Source: Bactrocera neohumeralis
Taxonomy: Eukaryota; Arthropoda; Insecta; Diptera; Tephritidae
DNA length: 64,000 nt
Assembly: GCF_024586455.1 (NCBI RefSeq)
Contig: NC_065921.1
Span: 86,426,061 to 86,490,060 of the forward strand
Reading direction: 5' to 3'
In this document: positions 46,718 through 59,482 of the stretch, piece after piece
How the letters are laid out: each line of letters starts with the position of its first letter
Position numbering within the stretch: the stretch's first letter is position 1
Made by a program: the position numbers and the translations under genes
The notes under the pieces: generated by a model
Told to the model about the DNA's origin: nothing
Database searches by the model: none
Seen by the model: only the letters and a program-made list of their open reading frames with translations

Positions 46718-47911
46718 ACGGGTGCTCTAAGTAAAAGTACTTTTTTCAATAACCTTTCTTTGAGAGTTCACGCGTGAGTTGTGTCAAGCTGTCATGTTAG
46801 TTTGGTTCAGTATAGTTTGGTATTTCATCATAAGAGAACTTAAACCTGAACAAGGTTTACAAATCGATCAACTTTATTAAGAAAATTCAGAAATAATGTG
46901 TTTCGCGAGCTTCGCTTACGTTATGGTCAACATAATCAGCCAACTGAGCATAGTATTCGCAACACTATCACCAATCTTGAGATCCAGCATTCATTATTTT
47001 ATTATATTCGTCCGAATAGACCACGTCCAGCACGCAGTTGAGAAAATATAGCAGCCGTAGCAAAGAGTATACATGAATACCGTGGAGAGTCGATTCGATC
47101 TTAAATTGAAAGCGTTCAACATCCAGCTGCGCAAAAACTGAAGCTGCTCGAACTCCCCAAGTGACATTGCTTCGCTCTATGGGCTCTTGAAAAGTTCCAT
47201 GAAGAACTGACGTTTTCGACCCAAATTTTGTTCAACGATGAGGCTCATTTTTAGCTCAATGGGTATGTAAGCAAGCAAAATTTCCGCATTTGGGTCGAAG
47301 AGCAACCTGAAGAGATTCAAGAGCTGCCAATTCATCCAGGAAAAACAACGATTTGGTGCAGTTTGTGGGCCGGTGAAATCATCGGTCCATATTTCTTCAA
47401 AAATGATGCCGGTGAGAATGTAACCATCAATGGCGACCATTATCGCGCAATGAAAAAATTTTACTAGTGATCTCGGCGATATTTGGTTTCAACAAGACGA
47501 CGCCAATTCGAACACATTACATCAATCAAGGGATTTATCAAGAGAACACTTCGGTGTGCAGATAATTTCACGTTTTGGGCCAGTTGATTGGCCGCCAAGA
47601 TCGTGTGATATCACACCGTTAGACTTTTTCCTGTGGAGATATGCAAAGTTTAAAGTCTATGCGAAGAATCCCGCTTCGATTCAGCAAAACATCACGCGTG
47701 TCATTCGCCAGTTACTAGTTGAAATCCGCGAACGAGTCATCTAAAATTGCGCTCAACGGATGGACCATCTGAGACGTAGCCACGATCAACATTTAAAATA
47801 GGTAATCCTCAAAAAATAAATGCCATAAAAAGTTCTTTCGAATAATAATAAAAATTAAATTCGAAGCTTCTGTGTTTTTTCTTTTAAAAATTACCTCGAA
47901 ATGGAGTACTG
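46718..47911 (+). mobile_element. DD41D (rosa-type) element, full length but dead
   Basis: A 1.19-kb element starting ACGGGTGCTCTAAG and ending CCTCGAAATGGAGTACTG, with TA on both sides (46716-46717, 47912-47913). The transposase can be read from FRELRLRYGQHNQPTEHSIR (second HTH region, near 46908), YIRPNRPRPARS, then after stops HEELTFSTQILFNDEAHF (first Asp), NGYVSKQNFRIWVEEQPEEI, GEIIGPYFFKNDAGENVTIN, WFQQDDANSNTLHQS (second Asp, flanking residues altered), WPPRSCDITPLDFFLWRYAK (third Asp, 41 residues on), and LRRSHDQHLK at the C-terminus. Several in-frame stops, a frameshift near 47465 and altered termini show it is inactive. It is a different subfamily from the 34640 element (divergent wording) but shares its 3' end with 15605-16240. 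Confidence 0.85.
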
Positions 47912-47913
47912 TA

Positions 47914-49739
47914 TATGATTTTGTGTTTAAAAACTCTCTGCAGTCTTTAAATATTAGCGCACGAATAATACAGAGATTTCAGTTTTTCGAACTTGCTTTT
48001 CAGTGTTGGTTTTAGTTTATGTTTCTTTGAATACAATTCCACGTCCGCTTTTGAGTCAAAATTGTTGTTAATAATATCGCCTAATATAGTAATCGTCAAA
48101 TGAAATTCTTAGTATTCAAACACAACCACATACGTCCAGAATTTTTGCAAACGCTTTTTCCCACAGACTCCACTTTTTTCCAAAAATCATTAGCCACAGG
48201 CACACATTTCGCATTCTTTATTTTGTACCCTGTAGGAAATCGAAGATGGTAATGCAAATACTCATACGTTAACTTCTAAATAAAATGTCTTACGTTTTCA
48301 AATCGGCAGCGATAGATGATAGAGATCTATTCTAATTTATATGAGCGTTTAAATTTGAAGCTAAACGGTAGCAAACACATATTTAGGTCCTTTTAGTAAA
48401 ACAAAAATTGTTTCAAACTGACTAATAACATATCTTACGCTTTTTATGGCGGCTAGAGAGATTAGATTTATAATTTTGCTGGACAAATTTTTTCAGAAAT
48501 ATTAAGCCAAAAGTCGATGAAAATTTCGTATGTTTATGCTTTACTAAAAGTTATAGTAACTTTACGCTATAAATATATAACTGTATATATATTTTCCCTG
48601 CATTTTACTCTCGTTTACCGCCATTTGTTGTTGTATAGATTTTCAGTCTCAATTCATTCCTTAAGTAATTTATTGTGTATCGGAAATATTCAAAAATTTG
48701 CATGCAAAAGCCATATTTCTTAATTTACGGCAGCGCAGCTGCTACGGTCATTAAAAAGCTCACCACTGCGGGATTTTATGTGTGTGTGTGTGCTGTTGTG
48801 CGCTTATTCCACGCATTGGACGTGCTTTGGCCATTATGGTGTGAGCCTCTTTTTATTACTTACATTAATATTTAATCATTGCCATTTTTGCAGACAACAG
48901 AGCTGCTGTGATGCACGCTATTTGTTGTTGCTGCTACAACGCATTCGGCGTTTGCATATGACTATGGTCGGTCGGGTGCTTTCATGCAACAACAATGGTG
49001 GTGTATAAACTGCAGTAACTTTTGCATTTGTGCGCTACTGCCAAATTGACCCGGTCCATGCTCGGCAGCACGCTCCGCCGCCCTTATCAACCACCACTTC
49101 ACGCACTCACATATTTGTATATGTATATATGTATGTTAAAATATGTATTTGCGCTTGTGTTTGTATGTATTTTATACTGTTTTGCATAAATTGCCCGCGT
49201 TGTCTTGGCATTGCTTTATTATTGCTTGTATTATTAGTGATTTTATTGCCGTCTGCTTATGTGTATGTGTGTGTAGGCAATAAAATCAAATTCACACTAA
49301 TTGCCATGATCAGCGGCAGTTATAAATTTGTATAAAAATTCTGCGCTCGTCTCATGATTTCTGTGCTTTTCTCAGTATTTCATTTGCTTCTGCGGTTTGT
49401 GTCGCATTGTTGTTGTTTTAATGTATTCATCTGTTTTTGTAGTAGGTACTTACTACAGCTATATCATTTTAAAGTGATTGTGGCATTATAGCGGTTCACG
49501 TAATTTATGGCATTTCATAAGTAAAGCGACTGAGTGGATGAAATAAGAACTGTGTGGCTGGAATAATAACTCAGTCGCTTTATGCATTGTATAATGTGTG
49601 TACCAGAACGAGTTCGTAAGCTTATCATGTAGGCCTATACATCAGACATTAATTTTATAATTCTATTGTTAGCCAACTATACTGAAATCATATCCAAAAT
49701 CCGGTTCGAAATCCTAAAATTGTTTATGAAACACTTTCT
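47914..49739. other. spacer, no gene supported
   Basis: Host-like DNA; TG run near 48779-48792, TATG repeats near 49120-49165. No supported gene. Confidence 0.45.
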
Positions 49740-50140
49740 AGTAATTCACCTCGAAATGGCACCACCGATTCTTCAAAAAAAAAAACTTATGCCAGAAGTC
49801 ACTCCATGAATATCACATTCAAAACTGATTTCCAAAGCTTGAAGAGAGTCTAGTTCATTGCTAAAGACCAATGACTTCAAATAACCCCACACTAAGTAGT
49901 CTAATGGTGTTGAGTCACAACTTCTTGGTGGCCATTCAAAGTCACAATTTCTTTAAATAATCGAATATCCAAACTTTTGTCGCAATAGTTCGGTTGTTGC
50001 ATTTGCTGTGTGGCACGTAGCCTCGTCTTGTTGAAACCAGATGTTATGAAAATCAACTTATTCCAATTTCTGCCTTAAAAAGTTAGTTATCATCCAACTA
50101 TACCGGTCTCTATTGACAGTAGCGGTGTGACCATATGGTA
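49740..50140 (-). pseudogene. DD41D (rosa-type) transposase relic
   Basis: The minus strand reads VNRDRYSWMITNFLRQKLE, NIWFQQDEATCHTANATTEL (second Asp), LLRQKFGYSII then a stop, then WPPRSCDSTPLDYLVWGYLK (third Asp), exactly 41 residues apart counting the stop, and SLVFSNELDSLQALE. It is a third DD41D lineage by wording. Oddly, the left edge carries ACCTCGAAATGGC in the orientation of a plus-strand element's 3' end (compare 16219 and 47894), which does not fit the minus-strand gene. This suggests a second fragment or a fold-back junction. Confidence 0.75.
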
Positions 50141-50234
50141 AACACCGAAGGAAAAGTTTTCGTTCGCCGTCTGAAGACTGCTGAAATAAATCGCCGAAAA
50201 CTTTCAAACAAGTAGATCATGAAATAGAGATATT

Positions 50235-50515
50235 TTTCGGTGTGCGGAACCGGACCGCTGTTTTGGGTTCGATAAATCATGGACTGTTATTACTACTTTA
50301 GAACTTTAGAGGATGTAATGCTTCCGTACCTGAGTGGAACATGCTTTTAGTGTAGCCAATTCAGCATGACAAGAACCCGAAACATAGCTCGGGTGTGGTC
50401 AAGACTTGGCTACAGGAACAAAGATGGCGATGATTTTGTCCGAGCCGGCACATAAACTCCGGATTTAGAATCCATAAAACACTTGTAGGAGATTGTAAAG
50501 AAAAAGTTTCAACCC
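50235..50515 (+). pseudogene. Tc1-like transposase relic
   Basis: Plus-strand pieces: VRNRTAVLGSINHG, LRILEDVMLP-like text, then QHDKNPKHSSGVVKTWLQEQ (second catalytic Asp in the Tc1 motif HDNDPKH) and, after a frameshift, TPDLESIKHL then stop then EIVKKKF (compare SPDLNPIEHLWEIVKK). The catalytic Glu of the Tc1 DD34E triad is changed to Lys here (IE to IK). The N-terminal half is missing. It adjoins the DD41D relic on the left and a non-LTR fragment on the right. Confidence 0.7.
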
Positions 50516-50519
50516 ATTA

Positions 50520-50835
50520 AACCATAAAGTAAGGGGAGGAAGCGTCCAAGAGGCGTAGTTTTCAAGTCCGAGTTCAGCCTATAAAGCGTTACTTGAATCA
50601 ATGTCGAATAGTTGAGCTGCCGTACTCGCAAATAGCAAACTAGAGTCAGGTGTTCTGGAGTTTCCTGTTCCATGTCGCAAAACCGGCAGTTTGCGCAAGA
50701 GACTATGTCCATGTTGGACAAGTATTTGTTGAGCCTGCGGGGCCAGCATAAAACGCGACAAAGACACGGAATTTGTCTAAGGGGAAGTTGATCATATATC
50801 TAAGCCTTGCTAGGTTGCAATCTTCCAGTGGTAAC
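50520..50835 (-). pseudogene. non-LTR retrotransposon C-terminal fragment
   Basis: The minus strand reads LARLRYMINFPLDKFRVFVA, LNKYLSNMDIVSCANCRFCD, MEQETPEHLTLVCYLRVRQL and GRFLPLLYGLMG. The CxxC...HxxxxC tail follows RNase H in insect non-LTR elements. The DNA is homologous to 21296-21640 on the other strand, for instance CATGGAACMGGAA. The final 70 codons are open. Confidence 0.65.
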
Positions 50836-52465
50836 TTGTCGTGGCGCATTCGTGTTACCTGCTGTCTTCCTGTGGAACCCCTTTAAAACTATCTTACCAA
50901 TACTTTTCGTACTTTGTGGCAGCTTTCATTATTGCAAGCCATTAAAAAAAGCAAAATTATTTCATTGATAATTCTCCTTAGTTTTTAGTCAGGTTTGAAG
51001 ATTTTTATCTAAAATACAGTACATAAAATTATAAATAAAATTTCATAAGTAATTGCCTTGACAAAGGCGATTAAACGCGTCGATAAAAGTCATACATTTT
51101 ATTGTTTCCAATAACAAAATCAGCACAAATCTCTAAAAAGTTCAAACAAAGCATAAAGTGCTCGAATACAGCAAAATATGGAATTAGTAAAACAGAACTT
51201 ACAATAAGAACCAAAAACGAAAATAAACGAAGGCAAAACGTGCGAACTACAAAGCAACTTGTAGCTACAAAATCAGCACGAGTTTGCTACAAAAAATGCA
51301 TAAAAAAGTATAATTTCGAGCGAATATCGAGAATTTGTGGACATTGTGCTACTAGATAGTTGTTGTTGCAGCTGTTGTTGCAAAAATATTTATTGTTACG
51401 AATACAAATAGCTTAAATCGAGTTAGTTTTTTTTTCTATACCTATTTTGCTGACATTACAAATTGGCGATTCGAACGTACACGGATTTATATGTATGGAT
51501 AGGTATATGCACAGTGCCGACACGGTAAACTTCCAGCAACTACGAGTGAGAATTATAACAATTTATTGACAGCAACAATGATATAAATTATTCAATAAGA
51601 AATAATACACAGCAGAAATGGGCGGGCGATTAAATAGTTAAAAAATACAAATCGCTGCGCCATAGGAAGCTATCGGCAAAATTTGAATAAAAATCTGTGA
51701 ATTGAAACTGCGAAGGTTTTTTTGACTTCATACATATGCTATATATGTGTATGTATGTATTTCGAGGCATAATATTTATGAGCGACTTATTATAAAACTA
51801 TTATGCATGTTAAATGCTTGTTGACAATTTGTTATTAACAAATCGAATACTAATCAAAGCGCGGGGGGAGAGAAGGCAACGTGAAAGGAAGAAGATGAAG
51901 TAAGACAATTCGTGAGCGTTTGAACTACCAATTTTTGTGCTTAGCGGATATTTCTAAACAGTCTACCAGACGAAAAAGCAAGCGCAAAATCTCAACAAAT
52001 ATTATTTAAATTCGTTTAATGTGTAATAAATTTTGAAACAAATGGTTTGTTGACGCTGTGGAACTACCAAAGTGGTAAACGAGCAATTTGTTGTTTAAAT
52101 ATTTTTGCATATTTAATTTTTGCCCAACGATTTGTGAGAAAATCGCGCATAAAATTGACAAGCGACCGCAAACTAAACGGGAATGTCCATAACAAAAGGC
52201 GAAAATTCCAAATAAAAGCGCATAAATCAAAATAGCAAAAGCGCGCAAGTCACTTTGCTGATCTTGACTGTGAGATAAGCGATTTTTATTATCGCGCAAA
52301 CGTTCAGTTCGCGCAGTTAAAACCGCAAAGTTTGGAGGAAGGTTTGCTTAGCAGATAAGATTGGCAACAGCGATTGGCAAAATGTGACCTTAACACTTTT
52401 AATTTCATCTGAATATCAAAGGGTTATGCGTTTGTGGATCTATTGAATCGTAAATAAGTTAGTGG
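50836..52465. other. spacer, A-rich
   Basis: 51070-51360 is an A-rich stretch resembling insect 5' UTR or intergenic DNA, with a Lys/Thr-rich 85-codon frame that has no domain. 52000-52330 is AT-rich with several AAATTTT tracts; a TTCAGTTCG near 52301 resembles an initiator. No gene is supported. Confidence 0.4.
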
Positions 52466-53001
52466 GAAGATATGCAACGTCCAGTGTATTTAACGTGGGT
52501 TCCTGTTGACGACTGCCTTAGCCTACGGAGCTCAAAAGCACAGCGGATCAAATCAATGCGTTGATCAGCGCCCGGAAAACGTTAGGCATTTTCTGTACCA
52601 ATTGGCAGTGTCGAATGAACCAACCAAGGTGGTTGGTAGGGTATGAGGCCGAGATCTAAAACCTTTGCCGTACTTTGGGTCCAACACCCGGTCTCAATGC
52701 ATATCCACATCCAACTCACAAAGTGTCAGTCCATCCCGAATATTCTGGTTTCACCACAACCACCACGATACCCCCAGAGGGGACAGTCCGTCGGAGCTGC
52801 TTGATGCGAACTCCACGGACTCCTGCTCCCCTTGGTACCAGAATGAAGTCTTCGATCAGACCTCGTAATCGAAACTACTAACAGTTGAACTTCCATACTG
52901 CTCTGTACTGGCGACCAGGGATTAGACCACATACGCACACACTATTCACACAAGAAGCTAATCCTAAATCCTAGTTAAACGCCTAAGAAGATATGCAACG
53001 C
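52466..53001. mobile_element. retroposed segment with 14-bp target duplications
   Basis: GAAGATATGCAACG at 52466-52479 is repeated perfectly at 52988-53001. The 508 bp between them has a base composition unlike the AT-rich flanks, with CCACAACCACCACGATACCC-type text, and ends CCTAAATCCTAGTTAAACGC followed by CTAA. There is no poly(A). A perfect 14-bp duplication is the mark of target-primed reverse transcription, so this is most likely a 5'-truncated non-LTR element whose 3' end lacks poly(A), or a SINE. The element family is not recognised. Confidence 0.65.
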
Positions 53002-53255
53002 CTTCAAAACTGTTAACTGAAAGAAATCATGGCGACGAAAACACGGCCTTTTTTCTATCCCTACGCATAATTCAATGCATTTTTAATTAATTTTGTGTAC
53101 TCTTCAAATATATGAAAGTAAACCAATGATATACAAATTGGTAGCAAAATATCAAACCCATTTTTATCAAATGCTAAAAAACGCTCGAAATTCGGGTCTT
53201 TAGAATACTCCCTTAAGTGAGGAAAATTTGAAATAACTCTATTATTATCATAGTG

Positions 53256-53384
53256 ATGAAAGCTCATCTAAAAATACTTTTCGAGTGAAAGCTTAGGAGC
53301 CTAACAGTATTCACCAGATTAAAGTGGAGGAATACTGCTGGCGCTTAAGCTTTTACTCGAAAATTATTTTAGATGAACTTTCAT
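53256..53384. repeat. inverted repeat, 45-bp arms
   Basis: 53256-53300 and 53340-53384 are imperfect reverse complements (ATGAAAGYTCATCTAAAA... and TTTTCGAGTRAAAGCTTA), separated by 39 bp, roughly 80-85% matched with one indel. It could form a stable hairpin. Confidence 0.7.
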
Positions 53385-55849
53385 TAACATATTATTGTTA
53401 ATGGTATTTCAGATTTTTTTATAAGTGTTTTCCACACCAAACTTTCACTCAGAAAACAGTGAATGTAATGAATTTTTTTAAATAAAATGAGCTTTCACCA
53501 AATTTCAATGCTTAATAACTATGCAGCCATACAAAAATAAGATTTATGTCATTAACAGTCACACAAAAACATTTCAAAGACTGCATATAAGCTTTCACTT
53601 GACAAAAAGCTCTCCTCCAGGCATTTACATCTCCTAGAGCAACGTCCACAATGAAAGTAAAATGGAAATAGTATTTTACTACCCAAACTGAAAATTGCGC
53701 AAAAAACTAAGCTTTCCAACATGTCTTCGGGACTTAATTAAAATTACATTTCGCCCGCTTTGTCATGCTGCTTTCACGTATTTTCCTATGCAACACGTGG
53801 GTTGGCCAATGTTGCAGCCGTAGAGTGAATAACTCAATTTGGCAGTGTGATTTTTGTGCACTAAATAGTGAAATAAAGTGCAAATGAGGAGATAGGTTTA
53901 GCAGCAATGACAGCGGAAGGGGCGGCTGCTTAGTGGAGCAGCTAGGCAGGGCAACGTTGACGTTGGTTGCAACCTTGTCAGCGTTAGCTGAGCGTCAAAG
54001 GCAATTTTTCCCGATTTATTTTATTTTATTTCGCTTTTTCTCTTTTGCGCTACGTTTTTGCCCAGCTGCGAGGTAATGAGTGTCAAATGGGAGCGCGCGC
54101 AAAAAAGTTCGCTAACTAACAGTTAACAAAACATTTACAAAAACAGAATCAGTGTGTCGGTGCGCGCCCGAAGTTAAGCAAAGCTGCATAAGTTGGAATT
54201 AAGATTTAAAATGTCGCCGCAGGGTTAAGTGAAACATTTTCACTTTCACTTTGGTGAAAAGGCTGAAAAAAGTGTAGCAAAATCGCTTAACAAAATAGTA
54301 GAGCACAAGGCAGGTGGCATGCCACAGCGCTGTAACCAAGTGTAACGATCGCACAGTAAAAGATAGATTATCGTGCATATATAGTAAAGTTGTTATTGTA
54401 ACTCAGCTGTGTCGGCTTTGGCATTTGAAGTGGTTCCGCCGCAAATCGCCATTTAAATCAACTAATTATTATTTACTCGCTCATTAAATCTCATATGTGT
54501 TTGTATGTATGTTTCGGTATGAGCGCAGACAGCTGTTAATATTTTATATTTAATTTACACGATGATTGAAGTTCAACTTATTGCTTTGTTGTTTTTATCT
54601 GCTTTCAACTTAAATTGAAGCATTTTGTGGCAACTCATATAATCTTTATGTTCATAAACAAATCCGTTGTCTTAGCCAATTCGTCATGGACATAAGAAAT
54701 TCACTCTCTCGATGACAGAAGGATGCTATTTTAATTATTTTGTAAGACAGACACATAAATTGGAAGTTAAAGAAAGGTAATTATTAAAACAATAAATGGT
54801 GAAGCTTGAGAAAAGTGAAAGCAAACCGCTGAAATTACATAACTAATTGTTATTGTAGCGAGAACTTTATTAAAAGTTGGCGTCTTTAAATTTTTATTGC
54901 GTGTGAAGCTCTGCTACATTTAATGTACCGTTATAACTGATACTTCTACGTAGGTTATGGCGCTTTTATTCACTACAGAAAATCATTTCGATAAAAGTTT
55001 CAATAAAGTTGTATTCGCGTCGAAGTAAATTCACAGACCGACAGACAGACCTGACAATTAAAGGGATTACATATGTAGGTTTGATCCGATAAAAAACAGC
55101 CTGTTTTCAACAATTTTTTACTCATATAAAAAATTAAATATTTTATTTGAATTTTTTAATAAACATACACTATAACAAAAAAAATCTGAATTTTTTGGAA
55201 AAAAATATTTTAAACTCAGCCATTGAACGCCATATCCGGTGATCCATCGGAAAAAAGATGTCCCACGTTGGCAGAATAACTCCTTACAGGATCTTCTAAA
55301 GTGAAAAAAGTATGCGTTTTTGTTAAAACTTGGAACTTGGACGAAGGAAAAAAAATTAGAAAATTTCGCGACATTTTTTTTTCAAGCAATCGAATCGAAT
55401 AATCGAAAAAATTTTTTCTTTCAAGTCTTTAAAAATTGTATCTGAAAGACCTGTGTAAAATTTCATGAAGATCGTTTGAGTAGTTCTCGAGAAATTTTGC
55501 CAACCGTCTTCAAAAACACAGTTTCGAAAAAAACGCGTTTAAAGACGGCGCACTTAGCATAGTTAGCCTCGAGCGCACAAGTTCTCAAGCTGTATTTCCG
55601 AAACAATTACTCGGATCAACTAGAAAATTTGGGACACTATTCTAGAGGACTTGTAGAATTTAATAAGATAATAAAAAAATCGTTTCTTTTTAAACCCGTA
55701 AACCCATGTAACCTGTTTGTTGTAATATCTGTTTGAAGAAAAAACATTTTTTTAACAAAATAATTCTTTATACTAATATCTATCAACTCTTCGGTACAAT
55801 TTTTTTTAGAACGATTTATGTGTTGATTCAAAAGAGACCTCTGTATCTG
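53385..55849. other. spacer; 55080-55700 possibly a dispersed repeat
   Basis: 53400-55060 is host-like. From about 55080 to 55700 the texture changes to A/T homopolymer-rich text with TTTCATGAAGATCGTTTGAG and CTCGAGAAATTTTGCCAA, which reminds me of a dispersed dipteran repeat, but I cannot classify it or find its ends. Confidence 0.35.
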
Positions 55850-56440
55850 CGATTATAGCATTTTCGAAAAAAATTTTTCCAACGAGCAGTCCGAGAGCCC
55901 GAAAAGGTCACTAGCGGCCAGATTGGAAGTATACGGTTGATAGCAAAGCATTACAAAATTCAATTCATCAAATTTTTTCATCGATAACATTGATTTTTGA
56001 TAGATGATATGAATTGCGTGAATTCCATGGGCGCTCCTTAGAGTACAAGATCTAACCAGTGGCATATTTTCTAGACTAAAGAAGAAAAAGATCATTGGCA
56101 ACTGATATACGATTGTTTCTTGATCTCATCATCAACAGCAGCAATTAGCATAATATTGGGTCGTTCATTAATTATTTCGTTTTAAACATGATTTTTTCGG
56201 AGACATTTAATGTGCTTCTGAACGGTCACGTTACACAAATTTAATCTTTCAGCACTCTCTCGAGTTGTTATCCGATGATTTGCCGCCACCGACGTCCTTA
56301 TTTTATCCACAATAGCGTCAAGAGTCCTTCCAGAACCTGGTGCAACCTCAAGATCAAAAATTGGCGGAACGAAAGTTGGCAAACCAATTTTGGTATTTGT
56401 GTTCGGTCTACACGTCTTATCCATACACATCGCATAATTT
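55850..56440 (-). pseudogene. mariner-like transposase relic, internally deleted
   Basis: Two minus-strand pieces: an N-terminal HTH segment (EVAPGSGRTLDAIVDKIRTS, VAANHRITTRESAERLNLCN, VTVQKHIKCLRK) resembling the second HTH of mariner transposases, and, closer to 55860, YQPYTSNLAASDLFGLSDCS, compare HPPYSPDLAASDYFLFSDL with the third catalytic Asp. The region between them, with the first two catalytic residues, is largely missing or unreadable. The length of about 590 bp against more than 1 kb intact supports an internal deletion. Confidence 0.5.
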
Positions 56441-59342
56441 TCACCTTAAGATAAATAGAAGATGACTGCACCGCGACCTGTGGTCTATTGTCGCCTTCAA
56501 TAAGATCAGCTGTTGTCCTTAAACGAATTTACATAGTAAATTCCCGAATATATTGATTAATATTGGTCATTATTACAATTATCAACCGAAGGGCCAAAAA
56601 CAAATGGGAGAAGACTAAAACTAACCTATGGGCATAAATGAAATTAACTTGCGTTTTCACAGAACATCTTAAATTGTTCGAAAAGGGGGCACCGTTGCTT
56701 TGAGTAAAAAAAATTTTATTTTTTTCTTAATTTTAAGTGTAAAATTGTTGCTTTTGTTCCATGGTAGCAACTCTGCTTTGAGTAAAAAATGTTCTTTTGT
56801 ATTATTTTTAAGCGTAAAAAGGTTGCTTACGCTCCACTGTACCTTGCGCAAATTCATTCAATTTTTCAATTTGTTGCCCATCATCACCTGAACGCTGATT
56901 TACTCACTGGTAACTTTGTATTTTATAAGCGATTTCATTTGTATTTTTTTTTTTGTGTTTTTTTTTTCTTTTGCTTGCTTCATCCATTTAGTTGCAACTA
57001 GTAATTTAGTAGTTAAAATTGCTTTTTTTTCGCCACGCCAGCTAGACCGTGTGCTACGAGCATGTTGCTTGGACGCTTAGCGACTTAGCGAGTTGCTGTA
57101 AATGCTTGCTTTGCTGTTATTGTTGTACCGTAGCTGCTGCTGTGATTTCACAGACACTTGACCGCATAGAAATTAGATGCTCGTACCTCAACGCTTTAGT
57201 GAGAGCTACACAAGTAAAAGTTTTTGCCATTTTAATTGCAGGTTTCGGTGGCGAAAATAAAAAGTCGAAAAGGTTTCAGGGAATACACTTGGCTTACTGC
57301 TTTATTTTTGATCTTTTTACGCCATGTGAAATGTATGTGCACAGCAGCCCATTGGCGAAACGCGCAGCGAACTTCTTCGCGCGAAGCGGCAAATAAAGTG
57401 AAAAGCAAAAAAAAGCAACAAAAAAGTATCAAAATAGGTAAATAAGTAGTATATACATATGTGTATATAGTATAATAGATAAATAAGTAGTTAGCGCGAA
57501 AAGCACAAGCGTTGCAGACACGAATGTGGCACTTACAAGCTTACGCGCATAAGTATGTATACAAATATACTATATACTGTGTAAAAGGTTTTTTAGTTAC
57601 TTGTACATTTTTTGTATCAAATAAACCAACACACAGACACGCACACAAATATATATGAATAGTTATGTGTGCACTTGTACAGCTATTTAGTTGTCATTTT
57701 TTCCACCTGTGTTGCTTTTGGGCCATTTGTGTTTACTTAACGAGCGCAATAAATTGCAATTTGCTTACCTACTATATTTAACCCATTTTAGAGGCCCATA
57801 AATATCTCCATTGCCACAACATACGATTTTCCATTTTTCGTTGCTCTTTTTGTCCATATCGCTAGGCATTCTTACCGCCCGAAGTTGAAGCGCCTACTTG
57901 TGCTGCCTTTTCGTTGAGTTTTTGTTGCTACTTATCGGAAAGTCAGCTCGCCGGCGCGCGCGTAAATTTCTAGCTTCCAACAGCTGCTGTTGGAGTCTTC
58001 GCTGGCTGGCCATACTGTCTTTGCATTGTTGTTGCTTTTGTTGTGATTTTGTTAGCGCGTTCTATGTTGGCGAAAATTCGTGGCAACAACTGGCAACTAC
58101 TTCGTTGTATAAACAATGAAATGGCAAAAAATGAAAGCTGTCAATTTGCTAATTTCCGTTTACTTGCTCGCTTTGTTGCACTTCAAATTTATTTTTGTTT
58201 CGTAAAATAATTTGCTTCAAATTAATTGCTGTTTTAGCTGGAAGTGGTTGTTAAAGCTGTGGCGACAATAATTTCTCTCGTTTTTAGTGTGCCTTTGGCG
58301 GCTGCGCGGTGTGGCACTTGGGCAAGTATGTTTTTAGTTCATTGAAAAAGTAGCACAGTTACTTATTTATGGCAACGTTTTAGTTTTTCGAGATGTCTGC
58401 ACAAATCTTTTTGACGAAGTAATTTTTAAAACAATAAAAATTGTAGAAAAAGTTGAGAAATCAAGTTAAGCCATAAAATGTTAGATAAAAAGATATTAGG
58501 TTAAAATTTTAAAGTTCGATTCGTCAATTTAAACTGGGATTTTAAACGATAAAGAACGTGACATCATAAACAATCTCTCTATTCAGACAATCTCTTCTTC
58601 GACCAATGAAAAAACATGTTTTCATAAAAAGGTTTTCTTGGCATTAAAGCAATAGTTGACACTCTCTTTCAATCGCTCGACATGCTTTGTACAAAAGAAT
58701 GTCGGTCTTAAAGTTAAGGTTTGCCAATGAAACATTTACAAAGCCATCACTCAGTCACATTTCACACTAGACTTGACTTTCTGTGACTTTTCTCTCCTAA
58801 TCAAGCAGGGAACGAGCAAAACTACAACGGAACAAGTAAGAAAAGGCTAAGTTAGAGCGAAAGCGAACATTTAGTACTCTCACGCAGGCCTAAATACCTA
58901 GTTTCCTTAGTTTTCAAGTCTGTCTGTAAATTTATTTACAGGTTACTTCAATAAAATTTAAAAAAATACCAGTTGTGAGAGTAAGGCTCAAAGCCGGGAA
59001 AAACTCTCTTCGAATTTTCGTAATATATCTGGCGGGTTGACCGATATTTTTGGTCCCCGCCACAGAAATTGGGGTCCACATATTCGGTGTATGGAGGCTT
59101 GAATAGTTTGTATCCGTCTTGGACAATTTATAGTACGAGTAATAAGGTGCATTACGTTAAAGGCATTATTCCTGCAAAGTTGGGACTTTTTTCTAATTGA
59201 ATGACCGAGGTTTGTCAGTATAATATTACCTAACGAATGCGTTTTAAATGGTTCGAGCAGGACTTTTAGATATGGGATTCCAATGAAATGTGGTGTCACA
59301 CCGACTTCTAAAAAGCTCATTCATCCCATCTCGGATATAAAA
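56441..59342. other. spacer; 58930-59340 unclassified
   Basis: Two similar units (TTTGAGTAAAAAAxxTT...AAATTGTTGCTTTTGTTCCA) at about 56698-56765 and 56777-56840 suggest a small duplication. 57600-58300 is typical fly intergenic text with TTG runs. At 58988-59320 the minus strand has a 110-codon open frame (ends GPKISVNPPDILRKFEESFS) with no recognised domain; it may be a decayed repeat. Confidence 0.4.
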
Positions 59343-59482
59343 TTATATGACGACGCTAGCTAGGTCCGATTGGATGAAAAAACTCCAGCTCTGAGAGTAT
59401 TCGACGCAGTACTCACCCAGGGAAGCAGAGAAATAGAAAGACCAGATGGAGAATGACCTGGCTACAATTGGAATCTCCAATG
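59343..59482 (+). pseudogene. YADD non-LTR family, ORF2 C-terminal scrap
   Basis: The plus strand reads RLDEKTPALRVFDAV then, shifted, QMENDLATIGISN. This matches ENTPALKAFDAVPAGG and QMEKDLAALRISN of the relic at 33870-34415. It ends abruptly at about 59482, where a DD41D fragment begins on the other strand. Confidence 0.7.

Noticed and set aside
52298..52318. Initiator-like TTCAGTTCG
   Set aside because: Isolated motif; no gene downstream is recognisable.
54140..54170. Initiator-like AATCAGTGTGTCGG
   Set aside because: A single short motif with no first exon or downstream element that I can tie to it.
58988..59320. 110-codon minus-strand frame ending FEESFSRL
   Set aside because: No recognised domain, overlapping frame also open; may be decayed repeat, so left unclassified.
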